Assembly (NCBI RefSeq): GCF_002838065.1
Contig: NZ_PIZU01000011.1
Span: 42,961-106,960 of the forward strand
Source of the DNA: Mycobacterium hubeiense
GTDB lineage: Bacteria; Actinomycetota; Actinomycetes; Mycobacteriales; Mycobacteriaceae
Direction of reading: 5' to 3'
DNA: 64,000 nucleotides
Shown: positions 52,953-61,812 of the stretch, piece after piece
How the letters are laid out: each line of letters starts with the position of its first letter
Numbering within the stretch: the stretch's first letter is position 1
Notes under the pieces: model-generated
The model's database searches: none
What the model saw: only the letters and a program-made list of their open reading frames with translations
What the model was told of the DNA's origin: nothing
Made by a program: the position numbers and the translations under genes

Positions 52953-52982
52953 ACGGTAGCCTCCGCACAGGTCAAAGGTCAA
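52953..52982 (-). promoter_or_regulatory. Probable promoter of the ilvBNC leader transcript
   Basis: On the minus strand TTGACC (52982-52977) and TACCGT (52958-52953) are separated by 18 bases. The leader peptide ATG is only eight bases beyond the -10, so the leader mRNA is probably leaderless or nearly so. A second TTGACC (52975-52970) overlaps the spacer. Confidence 0.65.
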
Positions 52983-53039
52983 ATTAGGGGTAGGCTGCCC
53001 GCGCCGCCGGGCCGACAGGCGCAGTGCGAGGATGGCGGA

Positions 53040-53414
53040 GTGAGTTCCCCGGTCGTCTTGCGCATCTCCCCGATGGCGCATTTCGCGGTCGGATTCTTCG
53101 CGCTCGGTCTGCTGACGCTGGTCGCGGCGAACGCGTGGTTCGCGCCGTTGCTCGTCATCCCGGTCCTCTTGTCGGCATTGATTATTCGCCGCCGGACTGT
53201 CGCGGACTCCGAATCCGTGACGGTGCGCACGTTGTTCGGCAGTCAGTCCGTGCGCTGGGAGGACATTCAGGGACTGCGGTTCGGCAGGCGTCTATGGGGC
53301 ATCGCGCAGCGAAGAGACGGCAGCGAACTGACGCTGCCGGGTGTGACGTTCTCCACCCTTCCGTTGCTGACCGAGGTCAGCAGTGGCCGCGTGCCCAACC
53401 CGTACGAGAAGTGA
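53040..53414 (+). CDS. Small PH-domain membrane protein (Cfp6-like)
   Basis: The 124-aa protein starts at a GTG (VSSPVVLRISPMAHFAVGFF). Two hydrophobic helices near 17-55 are followed by a short bacterial PH domain (DSESVTVRTLFGSQSVRWED, GLRFGRRLWG). Related proteins in M. tuberculosis were described as the secreted antigen Cfp6 (Rv3004), by synteny recalled. Function is unknown. It converges with the DoxX gene and has a 273-bp gap to ilvB that holds the ilv leader. Confidence 0.85.
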   Translation: MSSPVVLRISPMAHFAVGFFALGLLTLVAANAWFAPLLVIPVLLSALIIRRRTVADSESVTVRTLFGSQSVRWEDIQGLRFGRRLWGIAQRRDGSELTLPGVTFSTLPLLTEVSSGRVPNPYEK

Positions 53415-53417
53415 GGC

Positions 53418-54254
53418 TCACGCCAACGGGTTGGCGCCGTTGAGCAGGACCCAGATCGCGATGCCGCCGCCAATGCCCAGCAGCAGGGCCGCGAACGACC
53501 CGATGAACGGCCGACGGGCCCAGCCGCGCCCGGCGTCGAACCCGTAGCGGCCCGGCCCGATCAGGATGATCGCGGCGACCGCGCAGAGCAGGATGACCTT
53601 GTACTCGTGCCCGTCGGTGAGGAACTCCGAGAGCCGGGCCTCCTGGTGCGCCACGGTGGCCTCCGCGAGCACACCGTTGATCAGGTAGGCCAGTGCGCCG
53701 GCCGCGGCCAGCGGCGTGAAAAGACCCAGCACCAGCAGCACCCCGGCGGCGATCTGACCGAACGTGGCGATATAGGTCAGCAGGTCGGCGTGCTGGTACC
53801 CGAAATCCGACAGCGTCGACTCGAAGCCGTCCATGCCGGGACCACCCCACCAGCCGAAGGCCTTCTGCAGCCCGTGGGAGATCAGCAACGCGCCGACCGC
53901 CCAGCGCAACAGCATCAACCCGAGATCCTGGGTGCCACGCCGCCCGGCGGCCTTGATCCGGTCGTCGTCGGGGCCGACTTCGGTGGGTTCGGCGGCATAC
54001 GGCGCCAGGGCGTGCCGGCCGCCGCCGGGCTGCACGTACGGCAGCGGCTCGGGGTCGCCGATCAGCCCGAAACCGGGCGGCTGGTCGGTCGACTGTTTGT
54101 CCGAGTCGTATCTCGGTATCGCGGTGGTTTCGAAATCACCCGCATAGTTGCTGGTAGGAAGGTCGTCTTCGGGGTCGACCAGGCTCGCCGACGCGGGCCG
54201 GCCCGCCTCGTCGGGCCGCTGCCAAGCGTGTGGGTCCTGAGAGGAACTGGTCAC
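53418..54254 (-). CDS. DoxX-family membrane protein
   Basis: The 278-aa protein has a long N-terminal cytoplasmic region (about 125 residues, Pro/Asp-rich, DSDKQSTDQPPGFGLIG) and a C-terminal DoxX domain with four helices (LMLLRWAVGALLISHGLQKA, TFGQIAAGVLLVLGLFTPLA). In mycobacteria DoxX forms a membrane oxidoreductase complex with SodA and SseA. It starts with GTG at 54254 and is divergent from lppZ. Confidence 0.87.
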   Translation of the reverse strand: MTSSSQDPHAWQRPDEAGRPASASLVDPEDDLPTSNYAGDFETTAIPRYDSDKQSTDQPPGFGLIGDPEPLPYVQPGGGRHALAPYAAEPTEVGPDDDRIKAAGRRGTQDLGLMLLRWAVGALLISHGLQKAFGWWGGPGMDGFESTLSDFGYQHADLLTYIATFGQIAAGVLLVLGLFTPLAAAGALAYLINGVLAEATVAHQEARLSEFLTDGHEYKVILLCAVAAIILIGPGRYGFDAGRGWARRPFIGSFAALLLGIGGGIAIWVLLNGANPLA

Positions 54255-54381
54255 GCTGCTCAGGGTAAGTGCTAGCCACCCGCGAATCGAGGATTTGGGA
54301 CGGCGCTTCTATTGCAGTATCGACAGCTTTGGGAAACGTCTGCGTGGCGCATCGGGTCCGACAATCCGTAACCTGGCGTGC

Positions 54382-55503
54382 ATGAGACCGCGCCGGCCGA
54401 TGCAGGGTGCCTTCGCCCTGTTGTGTGCAGCGTTGCTGGCCGTATCCGGATGTGCCCGCTTCGACAGCGCCCAATCGCAGCCGTTCACCACCGAACCGGA
54501 GCTGCGGCCCGGCCCGACGTCGACGCCCCCGCCGCCTCCGCCGCTGCCGCCGAAGCCGTTCCCCAAGGCGTGCCCGGCGCAGGGCGTGATGCAGGGCTGC
54601 CTGGAGAGCACCAGCGGGCTGATCATGCTGCCCGACAGCCAGTCGGCCCTGGTGGCCGAGCGTCTCACCGGTGCCGTCAAAGAGGTGTCCGTCCGGGCGG
54701 AACCGAAGGTCAAGACGACGATTCCGGTTGATCCGGCTGGCGACGGCGGGCTGATGGACATCGTCTTGTCGCCGACGTACTCCCAAGACCGGTTGATGTA
54801 CGCCTACATCAGCACGCCGACCGACAACCGCGTCGTGCGCGTCGCCGACGGCGACATCCCCAAGCCGATCCTGACCGGCATCCCCAAGGGCGCCACCGGC
54901 AACACCGGATCGTTGATCTTCACCAGCCCCACCACGCTGGTGATCCAGACGGGCGACGCCGGCAACCCCGCGATGGCCGCCGACCCGGGTTCGCTGGCCG
55001 GCAAGGTGATCCGCATCGAGCAGCCCACCACCATCAACCAGGCCCCGCACACCACGGCGTTGACGGGGATGGGCTCGGCCGGCGGTATGTGCATCGACCC
55101 GTCGGATGACTCGCTCTACATCACCGACCGCACGCCGACCGCCGACCGGCTGCAGCGCATGACCAAGGATTCGAAGGTGTCGACGGTGTGGACCTGGCCG
55201 GACCGCCCTGGCGTCGCGGGCTGCGCCGCGCTGGACGGCACGGTGCTGGTCAATCTGGTGAACACGAAGCAGACGGTCGCGGTGCGGCTGGCGCCCGACA
55301 CCGGCGCGGTCACCGGCGAACCGGAGGTCATCCGGCAGGACGTGCGGGGGCATGCCTGGGCGCTGGCGCTATCCCCCGACGGCAACGTGTGGGGCGCGAC
55401 GGTCAACAAGACGTCGGGGGACGCCGAGAACTTCGACGACGTCGTCTTCCCGCTCTTCCCGCAGGGCGGCGGCTTCCCGCGCACCAACGCCGACAACACC
55501 TAG
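54382..55503 (+). CDS. lppZ: Lipoprotein LppZ (sorbosone dehydrogenase-like beta-propeller)
   Basis: The 373-aa product is an exported lipoprotein: a signal peptide ending in the lipobox LLAVSGCARF (Cys near residue 25), then a Pro-rich linker (PGPTSTPPPPPPLPPKPFP), then a glucose/sorbosone dehydrogenase-type beta-propeller (VDPAGDGGLMDIVLSPTYSQ; LVIQTGDAGNPAMAADPGSL, then AGKVIRIEQ). PQQ-type chemistry is family knowledge; the substrate is unknown. An IS30-type element sits right after its stop. Confidence 0.93.
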   Translation: MRPRRPMQGAFALLCAALLAVSGCARFDSAQSQPFTTEPELRPGPTSTPPPPPPLPPKPFPKACPAQGVMQGCLESTSGLIMLPDSQSALVAERLTGAVKEVSVRAEPKVKTTIPVDPAGDGGLMDIVLSPTYSQDRLMYAYISTPTDNRVVRVADGDIPKPILTGIPKGATGNTGSLIFTSPTTLVIQTGDAGNPAMAADPGSLAGKVIRIEQPTTINQAPHTTALTGMGSAGGMCIDPSDDSLYITDRTPTADRLQRMTKDSKVSTVWTWPDRPGVAGCAALDGTVLVNLVNTKQTVAVRLAPDTGAVTGEPEVIRQDVRGHAWALALSPDGNVWGATVNKTSGDAENFDDVVFPLFPQGGGFPRTNADNT

Positions 55504-55510
55504 GCCGCCC

Positions 55511-56847
55511 GCGAGGCTGTAGTTATCGAGGTCCTTACTCGGGCAAAGTCAAGTGGTGAGTGCAACATTTAGGCGGCTTGGCTAATCAGGGCGGCGAGGC
55601 GCTTTGCGGGTGTGTCGAGGTCCAGGGTGGGTCGAGGGCGGCTGTTGAGCTTGTCCTGGACGCGTTTGAGGTCGGCCTTGGAATACGCCGATAGGTCGGT
55701 GCCTTTCTCGAACCAAAACCGCAATAGCCGGTTGGTGTTTTCGTTTGTGCCGCGCTGCCATGGTGAGTGCGGGTTGCAGAAGAACACCGGGGCAGCGAGC
55801 TGCAGCTTGATGTTTTCCCAATCGGCCATTTCGCTTCCGCGGTCCCAGGTGATCGATCGACGCAGATGTTCAGGCAACTCGCTCATGGCCTCGATCATCG
55901 ACGCAGCGACGGTTTCGGCGGTGTGATCGCCGGGCAGGTGCAACAAGATGGTGAACCGGGTACTGCGTTCGACCAGGGTTCCGATCGCTGAGGTGTTGCC
56001 GGCGCCCATGATCAGATCACCTTCCCAGTGCCCGGGCACGGCGCGGTCGGCGGCCTCGGGTGGCCGGTCGCTGATGGTGAATATCTCGTCGCCGTACACA
56101 CCGGTGCGTTTGGAGCCGCGCGGTTTGCGCGCTGATCGCTTCGTCGACAGACACTTGTACAGATCGGCGCGCAGACTGCCACGGGTCTGCACATACAGGC
56201 ACTGGTAGAGGGTTTCGTGACTCACTGTCATCAGCTTGTCACCGGGGTGATCGCGGGCCAACACATCGGCGATCAGCTTGGGGCTCCACCCATCGTCCAT
56301 CCAGTCCTCGATGGACCGACACAGCGGATGGTTGCGAAGCTTGAACGCTTTCGGGCGACGCGCTTTTCGTGCCGCCATGGCATGGGCCATCAGGGCGTGA
56401 TAATCCCCATCGGGTAGACAATTGCGCTGATATTCCCGCCAGACCACCGAGCGGTCGCGGCCGATATGCCGAGCGATTTCGGCGAAGCTCAGGCCGGCAT
56501 CACGGCCGCGCATGATCTCCACGCGCTCTGAGAAACTGACTCGATGCCCCGGCCCGCCCGGTCTGTCTAGGTCCTGGGCAGGTGCTAACCCGCCCTTGCC
56601 GCCATATCCGTTGCGTAGCTTCATCGCTCCAGCGTCGCGCCACCAAAACCAGCCGGTCCGGTGCGACACGCCGACCTTCACCGACGCCGCTGTCGTAGCC
56701 ATACCCCCACAGACCAGATCGAAGAACTCCCGCTTAACCGCCCTAGAAACCGGAATCCCACTCGGCACAGCAACCTCCTAAATCACCGGATGTTGCACTG
56801 ACCGTATGAATCCGCCTCGAAAAACCTCTCGCTAACTACAGTCTCGC
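55511..56847. mobile_element. IS30-family insertion sequence
   Basis: A single transposase gene lies between imperfect 20-bp terminal inverted repeats: GCGAGGCTGTAGTTATCGAG (55511-55530) against the right end (56828-56847), 18 of 20 matching. Inner inverted repeats AGTGCAACAT lie at 55559-55568 and 56790-56799. The element is about 1.34 kb and fills the gap between the convergent lppZ and gatB without disrupting either. The exact ends and the target duplication are not certain. Confidence 0.85.
55569..56768 (-). CDS. IS30-family transposase
   Basis: The 399-aa DDE transposase starts at a GTG with TAGGAGG nearby upstream. It has an N-terminal HTH region (RVEIMRGRDAGLSFAEIARH followed by IGRDRSVVWREYQRN) and the catalytic domain: first Asp in GHWEGDLIMGAGN, second Asp in SITWDRGSEMADW, and Glu in QRGTNENTNRLLRFWF. 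The spacing and these signatures are those of IS30. The reading frame is intact, so the element could be active. Confidence 0.95.
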   Translation of the reverse strand: MPSGIPVSRAVKREFFDLVCGGMATTAASVKVGVSHRTGWFWWRDAGAMKLRNGYGGKGGLAPAQDLDRPGGPGHRVSFSERVEIMRGRDAGLSFAEIARHIGRDRSVVWREYQRNCLPDGDYHALMAHAMAARKARRPKAFKLRNHPLCRSIEDWMDDGWSPKLIADVLARDHPGDKLMTVSHETLYQCLYVQTRGSLRADLYKCLSTKRSARKPRGSKRTGVYGDEIFTISDRPPEAADRAVPGHWEGDLIMGAGNTSAIGTLVERSTRFTILLHLPGDHTAETVAASMIEAMSELPEHLRRSITWDRGSEMADWENIKLQLAAPVFFCNPHSPWQRGTNENTNRLLRFWFEKGTDLSAYSKADLKRVQDKLNSRPRPTLDLDTPAKRLAALISQAA

Positions 56848-56859
56848 GATCCTGAGCCG

Positions 56860-58362
56860 CTAGCTGCAGGCAGCCAGCACCAGCTCGCGCACCCGGGCGG
56901 CGTCGGCCTGGCCCTTGGTGGCCTTCATCACGGCGCCGACGATGGCGCCGGCCGCCTGGACTTTGCCACCGCGGATCTTTTCCACCACATCAGGATTGGC
57001 GGCCAGCGCCTCGTCCACTGCGGCCTGCAGGGCCGAATCGTCGCGCACCACTTCCAGTCCGCGGTCGGCCATCACCTGTTCGGGCTCGCCCTCACCGGCG
57101 AGCACACCCTCGACGACCTGGCGGGCCAGCTTGTTGGACAGCTTGCCCTCGTCGACCAGCTTTACCACGGCGGCTACCTGTGCCGGCGTGATGGGCAGCG
57201 CGTCGAGCTCGACGCCTGCTTCATTGGCCTTCTGCACCAAGAAGTTTCCCCACCAGGCGCGGGCAGATTCGCTGGACGCGCCCTGCTCGACGGTCGCAGC
57301 CACCAGTTCCACCGCGCCGGCGTTGACGAGATCGCGCATCACCTCGTCGGAGACGCCCCACTCCTGTTGAATCCTCTTGCGGCGCGACCATGGATACTCC
57401 GGGATGGTCTGGCGGAGTTGCTCCACCAACTCGGCGCTGGGGGCAACGGGTTCCAGGTCCGGTTCGGGGAAATAGCGGTAGTCCTGGGCGGTTTCCTTGC
57501 TGCGGCCCGGCGAGGTGTAGCCGTCCTCGTGGAAGTGCCTGGTTTCCTGGTGAACTCGACCACCTGCAGCCAAAACCGCTGCCTGACGACGCATTTCGTA
57601 CCGCACCGCCACCTCGACGCTTTTGAGCGAGTTGACGTTCTTGGTTTCGGTGCGGATGCCGAACTCTTGCTGTCCGATGGGCTTGAGTGACACGTTCGCG
57701 TCGCAGCGCATCGATCCCTGATCCATCCGCACATCGGAAACACCCAAGCCGCGCAACATATCTCGCAGCGCGGTCACGTAGGCGCGGGCGATTTCGGGTG
57801 CCCGCTCACCGGTGCCTTCGATCGGCTTGGTGACGATCTCGATCAGCGGCACACCGGAGCGGTTGTAGTCGATCAGCGACGTCGTCGCACCCTCGATGCG
57901 GCCGGTGTCGCTGCCCAGGTGCGTGAGCTTCCCGGTGTCCTCCTCCATGTGTGCGCGCTCGATCTCCACCCGCCAGGTGGAGCCGTCGTCGAGCGGCACG
58001 TCGAGGTAGCCGTTGATCGCGATCGGCTCGTCGTACTGGCTGATCTGGTAGTTCTTCGGCATGTCCGGATAGAAGTAGTTCTTCCGGGCGAACCGGCACC
58101 ACGGCACGATTTCGCAGTTGAGCGCCAATCCGATGCGGATCGCCGACTCCACCGCCGTCTGGTTGAGCACCGGCAGCGAACCGGGCAGGCCCAGGCAGAC
58201 CGGGCACACCTGGGTGTTGGGTTCGGCGCCGAATTCGTTGGCGCAGCCGCAGAACATCTTGGTCGCGGTGGACAGCTCGACGTGCACCTCGAGCCCGAGC
58301 ACGGGTTCGTAGCGCGCCACCACCTCGTCGTAGTCGAGCAGTTCGGCTGCGGTAACAGTCAT
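56860..58362 (-). CDS. gatB: Asp/Glu-tRNA amidotransferase subunit B
   Basis: GatB is the kinase/tRNA-binding subunit of the GatCAB complex that converts Glu-tRNA-Gln to Gln-tRNA-Gln (and Asp-tRNA-Asn to Asn-tRNA-Asn). The 500-aa protein begins with [20 protein letters not shown] and [12 protein letters not shown], then [19 protein letters not shown], and ends with the YqeY-like tail domain ([20 protein letters not shown]). It complements gltX and tRNA-Gln at 40.6-42.3 kb; gatA is probably just to the right of the window. Confidence 0.96.
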   Translation of the reverse strand: MTVTAAELLDYDEVVARYEPVLGLEVHVELSTATKMFCGCANEFGAEPNTQVCPVCLGLPGSLPVLNQTAVESAIRIGLALNCEIVPWCRFARKNYFYPDMPKNYQISQYDEPIAINGYLDVPLDDGSTWRVEIERAHMEEDTGKLTHLGSDTGRIEGATTSLIDYNRSGVPLIEIVTKPIEGTGERAPEIARAYVTALRDMLRGLGVSDVRMDQGSMRCDANVSLKPIGQQEFGIRTETKNVNSLKSVEVAVRYEMRRQAAVLAAGGRVHQETRHFHEDGYTSPGRSKETAQDYRYFPEPDLEPVAPSAELVEQLRQTIPEYPWSRRKRIQQEWGVSDEVMRDLVNAGAVELVAATVEQGASSESARAWWGNFLVQKANEAGVELDALPITPAQVAAVVKLVDEGKLSNKLARQVVEGVLAGEGEPEQVMADRGLEVVRDDSALQAAVDEALAANPDVVEKIRGGKVQAAGAIVGAVMKATKGQADAARVRELVLAACS

Positions 58363-58385
58363 GGCGCCGATCTTAGTTGCGCTCC

Positions 58386-58859
58386 CTAGCCCAGCTTCGG
58401 GTGCACACCGGGGATGAGGCCGGCTTCGGCGGACATGCGTTGCAGCAGGCGCAGCGCGGTGCGGCGCTCGGCGGCCGTCAGCGACGCGGTGATCTCGTCC
58501 TGTAGCGCGCGCCCCTGCGCGTCGAGTTCGGGCAGCAGGTCGCGGGCCTTGTCGGTGAGGGTCACCGCGAAGGCCCGCCGGTCCCCGGGATGTGGCATCC
58601 GTTTGACCAGGCCTTGCCGTTCCAGATCGTCGACGAGCGTCACCATGACGTTGCGGTGCAACCGCAGCCGGGCCGACAGCTGTCGCTGAGACTGCCCGTC
58701 GTCGGCGTTCAGCGCCATCAACACCGCGTATGTGCGTGGCCCGACGCCGAAGGGCTCCAAGCGGCGCCCGAACTCCTCGGCGACGTAGAAGCCGAGCTGT
58801 GACAGGAGAAACGGGATCCGTTCATTCAGGTCGGTGATGCCCATCTGAGGCTCGATCAC
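58386..58859 (-). CDS. MarR-family transcriptional regulator
   Basis: The 157-aa protein has the MarR winged helix: [60 protein letters not shown], followed by a helical dimer region. The start is GTG at 58859. It is divergent from an NAD(P)-binding oxidoreductase gene, and the 73-bp spacer carries a triple repeat, the likely operator. The natural ligand is unknown. Confidence 0.92.
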   Translation of the reverse strand: MIEPQMGITDLNERIPFLLSQLGFYVAEEFGRRLEPFGVGPRTYAVLMALNADDGQSQRQLSARLRLHRNVMVTLVDDLERQGLVKRMPHPGDRRAFAVTLTDKARDLLPELDAQGRALQDEITASLTAAERRTALRLLQRMSAEAGLIPGVHPKLG

Positions 58860-58872
58860 CCTGCCACATTAG

Positions 58873-58920
58873 CACTTCTAGTGATGATCCATTAAAGTGA
58901 TAATCATATGTAGTGACTAC
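58873..58920. promoter_or_regulatory. Triple AGTGA repeat between the MarR gene and its divergent target
   Basis: AGTGATGATC (58880), AGTGATAATC (58896) and AGTGACTAC (58912) recur with exactly 16-base spacing. CACTTCTAGTG (58873-58883) and GTAGTGACTAC (58910-58920) are short palindromes at the ends. The last repeat lies just before GGAGG and the ATG at 58933. Confidence 0.55.
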
Positions 58921-58932
58921 TTAGGAGGAGCG

Positions 58933-59628
58933 ATGCGGATCGTCATATTCGGGGCCAACGGGCACACAGGCAGGCTGCTCACCCGGACGGTGCTTGACGC
59001 CGGTGACACCGCGGTGGCCGTCACGCGGCGACCCGACACCTTCCCGTTCGCCGATGCGCGACTGACGGTGGCCCGTGCCGACGTGCGCGACGGGGCTGCG
59101 GTGAAGAACGCCATCGAGGGAGCCGACGCGGTGTTGTCCACCCTGGGGGTACCCTTCAGCCGCCGTGCCATCGACACGTACTCGGTCGGAATAGGCAACA
59201 TCGTCACGGCGATGCAGGCGACCCGTGTCCGGCGATTGGTGGCGGTGAGTTCGTCGGCCGTCTACCACTATCCGAACCGGCGCCAATCATCGCTGGCATC
59301 AAGGTTTTTCGAACTCGTCATCTCGCGCACCATCGGCAAGACGACCTACGACGACCTGCGCCGGATGGAGGAGATCATTCGAGTCAGCGGGCTGGACTGG
59401 ACCGTCATCAGGCCGTCAGGACTGTTCGATCTGCCCGAACCGACGAATTACATTGCCGGGGAGGTGGATCCGGTAGGCGGATTCACTGCCCGCATCGACT
59501 TGGCCGACTACATGGCCAAGCTCGTCGACGAACGTTCGGCGATCGGCAAGACGGTGATCATCTCCACCACCGAGAACACCCCGACGATGTGGCAGGTGAT
59601 CCGCCGCGAAGCCTTCAAGAGCGCCTGA
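58933..59628 (+). CDS. NAD(P)-binding (NmrA/SDR-like) oxidoreductase
   Basis: The 231-aa protein begins MRIVIFGANGHTGRLLTRTV, the Rossmann motif of the atypical short-chain dehydrogenase/NmrA group, followed by DAVLSTLGVPFSRRAID and VVAVSSSAVYHY-like RLVAVSSSAVYHYPNR. The ATG at 58933 has GGAGG seven bases upstream, better than the ATG at 58897. It is divergent from the MarR gene and probably regulated by it. The substrate is unknown. Confidence 0.88.
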   Translation: MRIVIFGANGHTGRLLTRTVLDAGDTAVAVTRRPDTFPFADARLTVARADVRDGAAVKNAIEGADAVLSTLGVPFSRRAIDTYSVGIGNIVTAMQATRVRRLVAVSSSAVYHYPNRRQSSLASRFFELVISRTIGKTTYDDLRRMEEIIRVSGLDWTVIRPSGLFDLPEPTNYIAGEVDPVGGFTARIDLADYMAKLVDERSAIGKTVIISTTENTPTMWQVIRREAFKSA

Positions 59629-59654
59629 TTTCCGAAGCCGAATGGTGAGAGCCT

Positions 59655-60086
59655 TCATCGACTGAGCCGGAAGACCGGCAGCTTCCACAGCAGCGCAAAG
59701 GTTTCCAGGCAGATCAGCGGGATGTGGATGGCGAGGCTGACGTAGAGGATCCGTTCGGAATCGGTCGCGGCGATTACCTCGCGGCCGATCAGGATGGCAG
59801 ACAGCGGCGCCAGATGCGCACACAGCATGCTTGCATTCCACAGCCGACTGGGCCAGCGGCCGGCGCCGATGAATGCCACCACCGCGATGAGAAACATCAG
59901 GACATACGCCTGGTACAGCCCCATGTAGCCCAAGGGCTGGTCCGCGAGCACCCGGTACGGCCCTCGGTCCTGCCAGCCCACCGTGGCGACCGCCGTCGCA
60001 ACCACGGTGATGACGAACATGATGCGGGCATGGATCCGCACGATGCGCCGGCGCAGCTCCGCGCCGGTCTCGTCCCCTCTCAACAT
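59655..60086 (-). CDS. Four-helix membrane protein of unknown function
   Basis: The 143-aa protein has four hydrophobic helices (IMFVITVVATAVATVGW, MGLYQAYVLMFLIAVVAFIG, LAPLSAILIGREVIA, ILYVSLAIHIPLICLETFAL) and a basic C-terminal tail (LPVFRLSR). No family is recognised. It is divergent from the double-HTH TetR gene; the shared spacer contains the 41-bp palindromic operator, so it is a likely repression target. Confidence 0.82.
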   Translation of the reverse strand: MLRGDETGAELRRRIVRIHARIMFVITVVATAVATVGWQDRGPYRVLADQPLGYMGLYQAYVLMFLIAVVAFIGAGRWPSRLWNASMLCAHLAPLSAILIGREVIAATDSERILYVSLAIHIPLICLETFALLWKLPVFRLSR

Positions 60087-60105
60087 GACGACTCCTCTCA
60101 GGCTT

Positions 60106-60146
60106 CTTGATACTAGACACTAGGGTAACTAGTCCCTAGTATCAAG
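60106..60146. promoter_or_regulatory. 41-bp nested palindrome, TetR operator
   Basis: Perfect outer arms CTTGATACTAG (60106-60116) and CTAGTATCAAG (60136-60146) enclose inner ACTAG/CTAGT repeats that also pair. The operator ends two bases before the TetR ATG (60149) and 20 bases before the divergent membrane-protein start, so it can block both transcripts. Confidence 0.85.
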
Positions 60147-60148
60147 AC

Positions 60149-60952
60149 ATGGATGCCGCAATTGTGCGTGCCGCGATCGAGGAGGCCGAGCAGACCGCAA
60201 CGCCGGTCGCCGAACTGTCGCTCGACCGCATCGCCCGGCGCGCCGGGGTGTCACGGTCGACGATCTATCGCCGGGTCCGCAGCCGGGAGGCGCTGAATGA
60301 AGCCGTGCGCAAGGCCGGCGCCGATCCGGGTAGCCGGGTCGGGGTGCGCGAGCGCGCGGTCGCGGCGGCGACCGAGATCATCCTTGCCGACGGGGTCGCT
60401 GCGCTGACCGTCGAGGGTGTCGCCCGCCGCGTCGGCTGCGCGGTGAGTTCCGTCCACACCACCTTCGGTGGGCGCGCGGGCCTACTTGCCGCGGTGTTCG
60501 AACGCCACGCGCCGTTACCCATCGTCGAACAACTCATACAGGCCGATCCGAAACGGTTCAGCGACTTCGAAACCGGAGTCCGCACCATCTACACCGTGGT
60601 GTTCGACGCCGTTGCCGACGACACGGGCGTACTCGAGGCAATGGTCGCCGAGGCCCTCGGGAGTCCCAACGGCATCGGAATGGCATTCGTCCGTGAGCAG
60701 ATAGCGCCTCGGATCGCTGCGACGGTCGGTACCTGGCTGCAAGAACAGATCCGGGCGGGGCACTGCATCGACCTGCCACTTTCCATGCTGGTGCCCTTGC
60801 TCATCGCACCGATCAGCGTCCACCTGATCGCCCGGCAGCGACTCGCCGCGGCCGGGCAACCTGTGCCCGACCGGCAAACCGTCATCGACACGATGACGAC
60901 GGCGTTCTGCCGCGCGGTGGAGACCACCTCAACGCGCCACCGGAGGACATGA
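60149..60952 (+). CDS. TetR-family regulator with two N-terminal HTH domains
   Basis: The 267-aa protein is longer than the usual 190-210 aa. Residues about 20-50 contain one TetR helix-turn-helix (LDRIARRAGVSRSTIYRRVR). A second complete TetR N-domain follows (RERAVAAATEIILADGVAAL, TVEGVARRVGCAVSSVHTTF), then a ligand domain (TIYTVVFDAVADDTGVLEAM). It sits between the operator and an SDR gene whose ATG overlaps its stop (ATGA). It is likely a repressor of the divergent membrane protein and of its own operon. Confidence 0.88.
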   Translation: MDAAIVRAAIEEAEQTATPVAELSLDRIARRAGVSRSTIYRRVRSREALNEAVRKAGADPGSRVGVRERAVAAATEIILADGVAALTVEGVARRVGCAVSSVHTTFGGRAGLLAAVFERHAPLPIVEQLIQADPKRFSDFETGVRTIYTVVFDAVADDTGVLEAMVAEALGSPNGIGMAFVREQIAPRIAATVGTWLQEQIRAGHCIDLPLSMLVPLLIAPISVHLIARQRLAAAGQPVPDRQTVIDTMTTAFCRAVETTSTRHRRT

Positions 60953-61812
60953 TGAAGTCAGTCGTCGTCACTGGAACATCGTCGGGCATCGGGCGGGCCT
61001 GCGCGCTCATGTTGGACCGCAATGGATTTCGCGTCTTCGCCGGCGTCCGGAAAGGCGTGGACGGCGAGTCGCTACGGGCCGCGGCGTCGGAGGCGCTGAC
61101 ACCGGTCAATATCGACGTCACCGACAGCGAATCGATCCATGCGATGGCTGAGCAGGTGGCACGCGAAGTCGGCGACGCAGGGCTCGCCGGACTGGTGAAC
61201 AACGCCGGGACCACACTGCCCTGCCCGGTGGAATGCTTGCCGCTCGACACGTTCCGCCATCAACTGGAGGTGAATCTGGTTGGACCGCTGGCCGTCACGC
61301 AGGCGCTGCTCCCGCTGCTGCTTCGTGGGCGCGGACGCATCGCGAACGTCACATCGGTCGCCGGCAGGGCCGCAGTGCCGATGATGGCACCCTATGTCGC
61401 AGCCAAACACGGCCTGGAAGGCCTCAGCGACGTACTGCGCCTGGAACTTTCCGATCTCGGTATGCACGTCGCCATCGTTGAACCCGGTTTCGTCTCAACC
61501 GAGATGCGCCACAAGCTTGAGCGTGACACCGAGGACACCATCCGATCGCTGCCCCCCACCGCGGCGTCACGGTACGGGCCGCAACTGATGGCGCTCGCAG
61601 ATTCCATCAGTTCACATGCAGCACAGGGATCTTCGCCAGATGTTGTCGCTAAATCAGTGTTGCACGCGCTCACCAGCGACAAGCCACGGATCCGATATCC
61701 CACCGGAGCGGGCGCCAGACGGATGCTGATCCTGCGCCGAATCCTGCCGGACCGCCAATTCGATCACGTCGTTCGGCGGGCAGCCACCAGATCAGCGCGA
61801 GCGGACAACTAG
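60949..61812 (+). CDS. Short-chain dehydrogenase/reductase
   Basis: The 287-aa protein has the classic SDR elements: [16 protein letters not shown] near the N terminus, the NNAG motif at LVNNAGTT, the catalytic Ser in [13 protein letters not shown] and YxxxK in [10 protein letters not shown]. It begins with ATGATG, the first ATG overlapping the TetR stop; either can be the start. The TetR-SDR pair is an operon. The substrate is unknown. Confidence 0.9.
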   Translation: MMKSVVVTGTSSGIGRACALMLDRNGFRVFAGVRKGVDGESLRAAASEALTPVNIDVTDSESIHAMAEQVAREVGDAGLAGLVNNAGTTLPCPVECLPLDTFRHQLEVNLVGPLAVTQALLPLLLRGRGRIANVTSVAGRAAVPMMAPYVAAKHGLEGLSDVLRLELSDLGMHVAIVEPGFVSTEMRHKLERDTEDTIRSLPPTAASRYGPQLMALADSISSHAAQGSSPDVVAKSVLHALTSDKPRIRYPTGAGARRMLILRRILPDRQFDHVVRRAATRSARADN

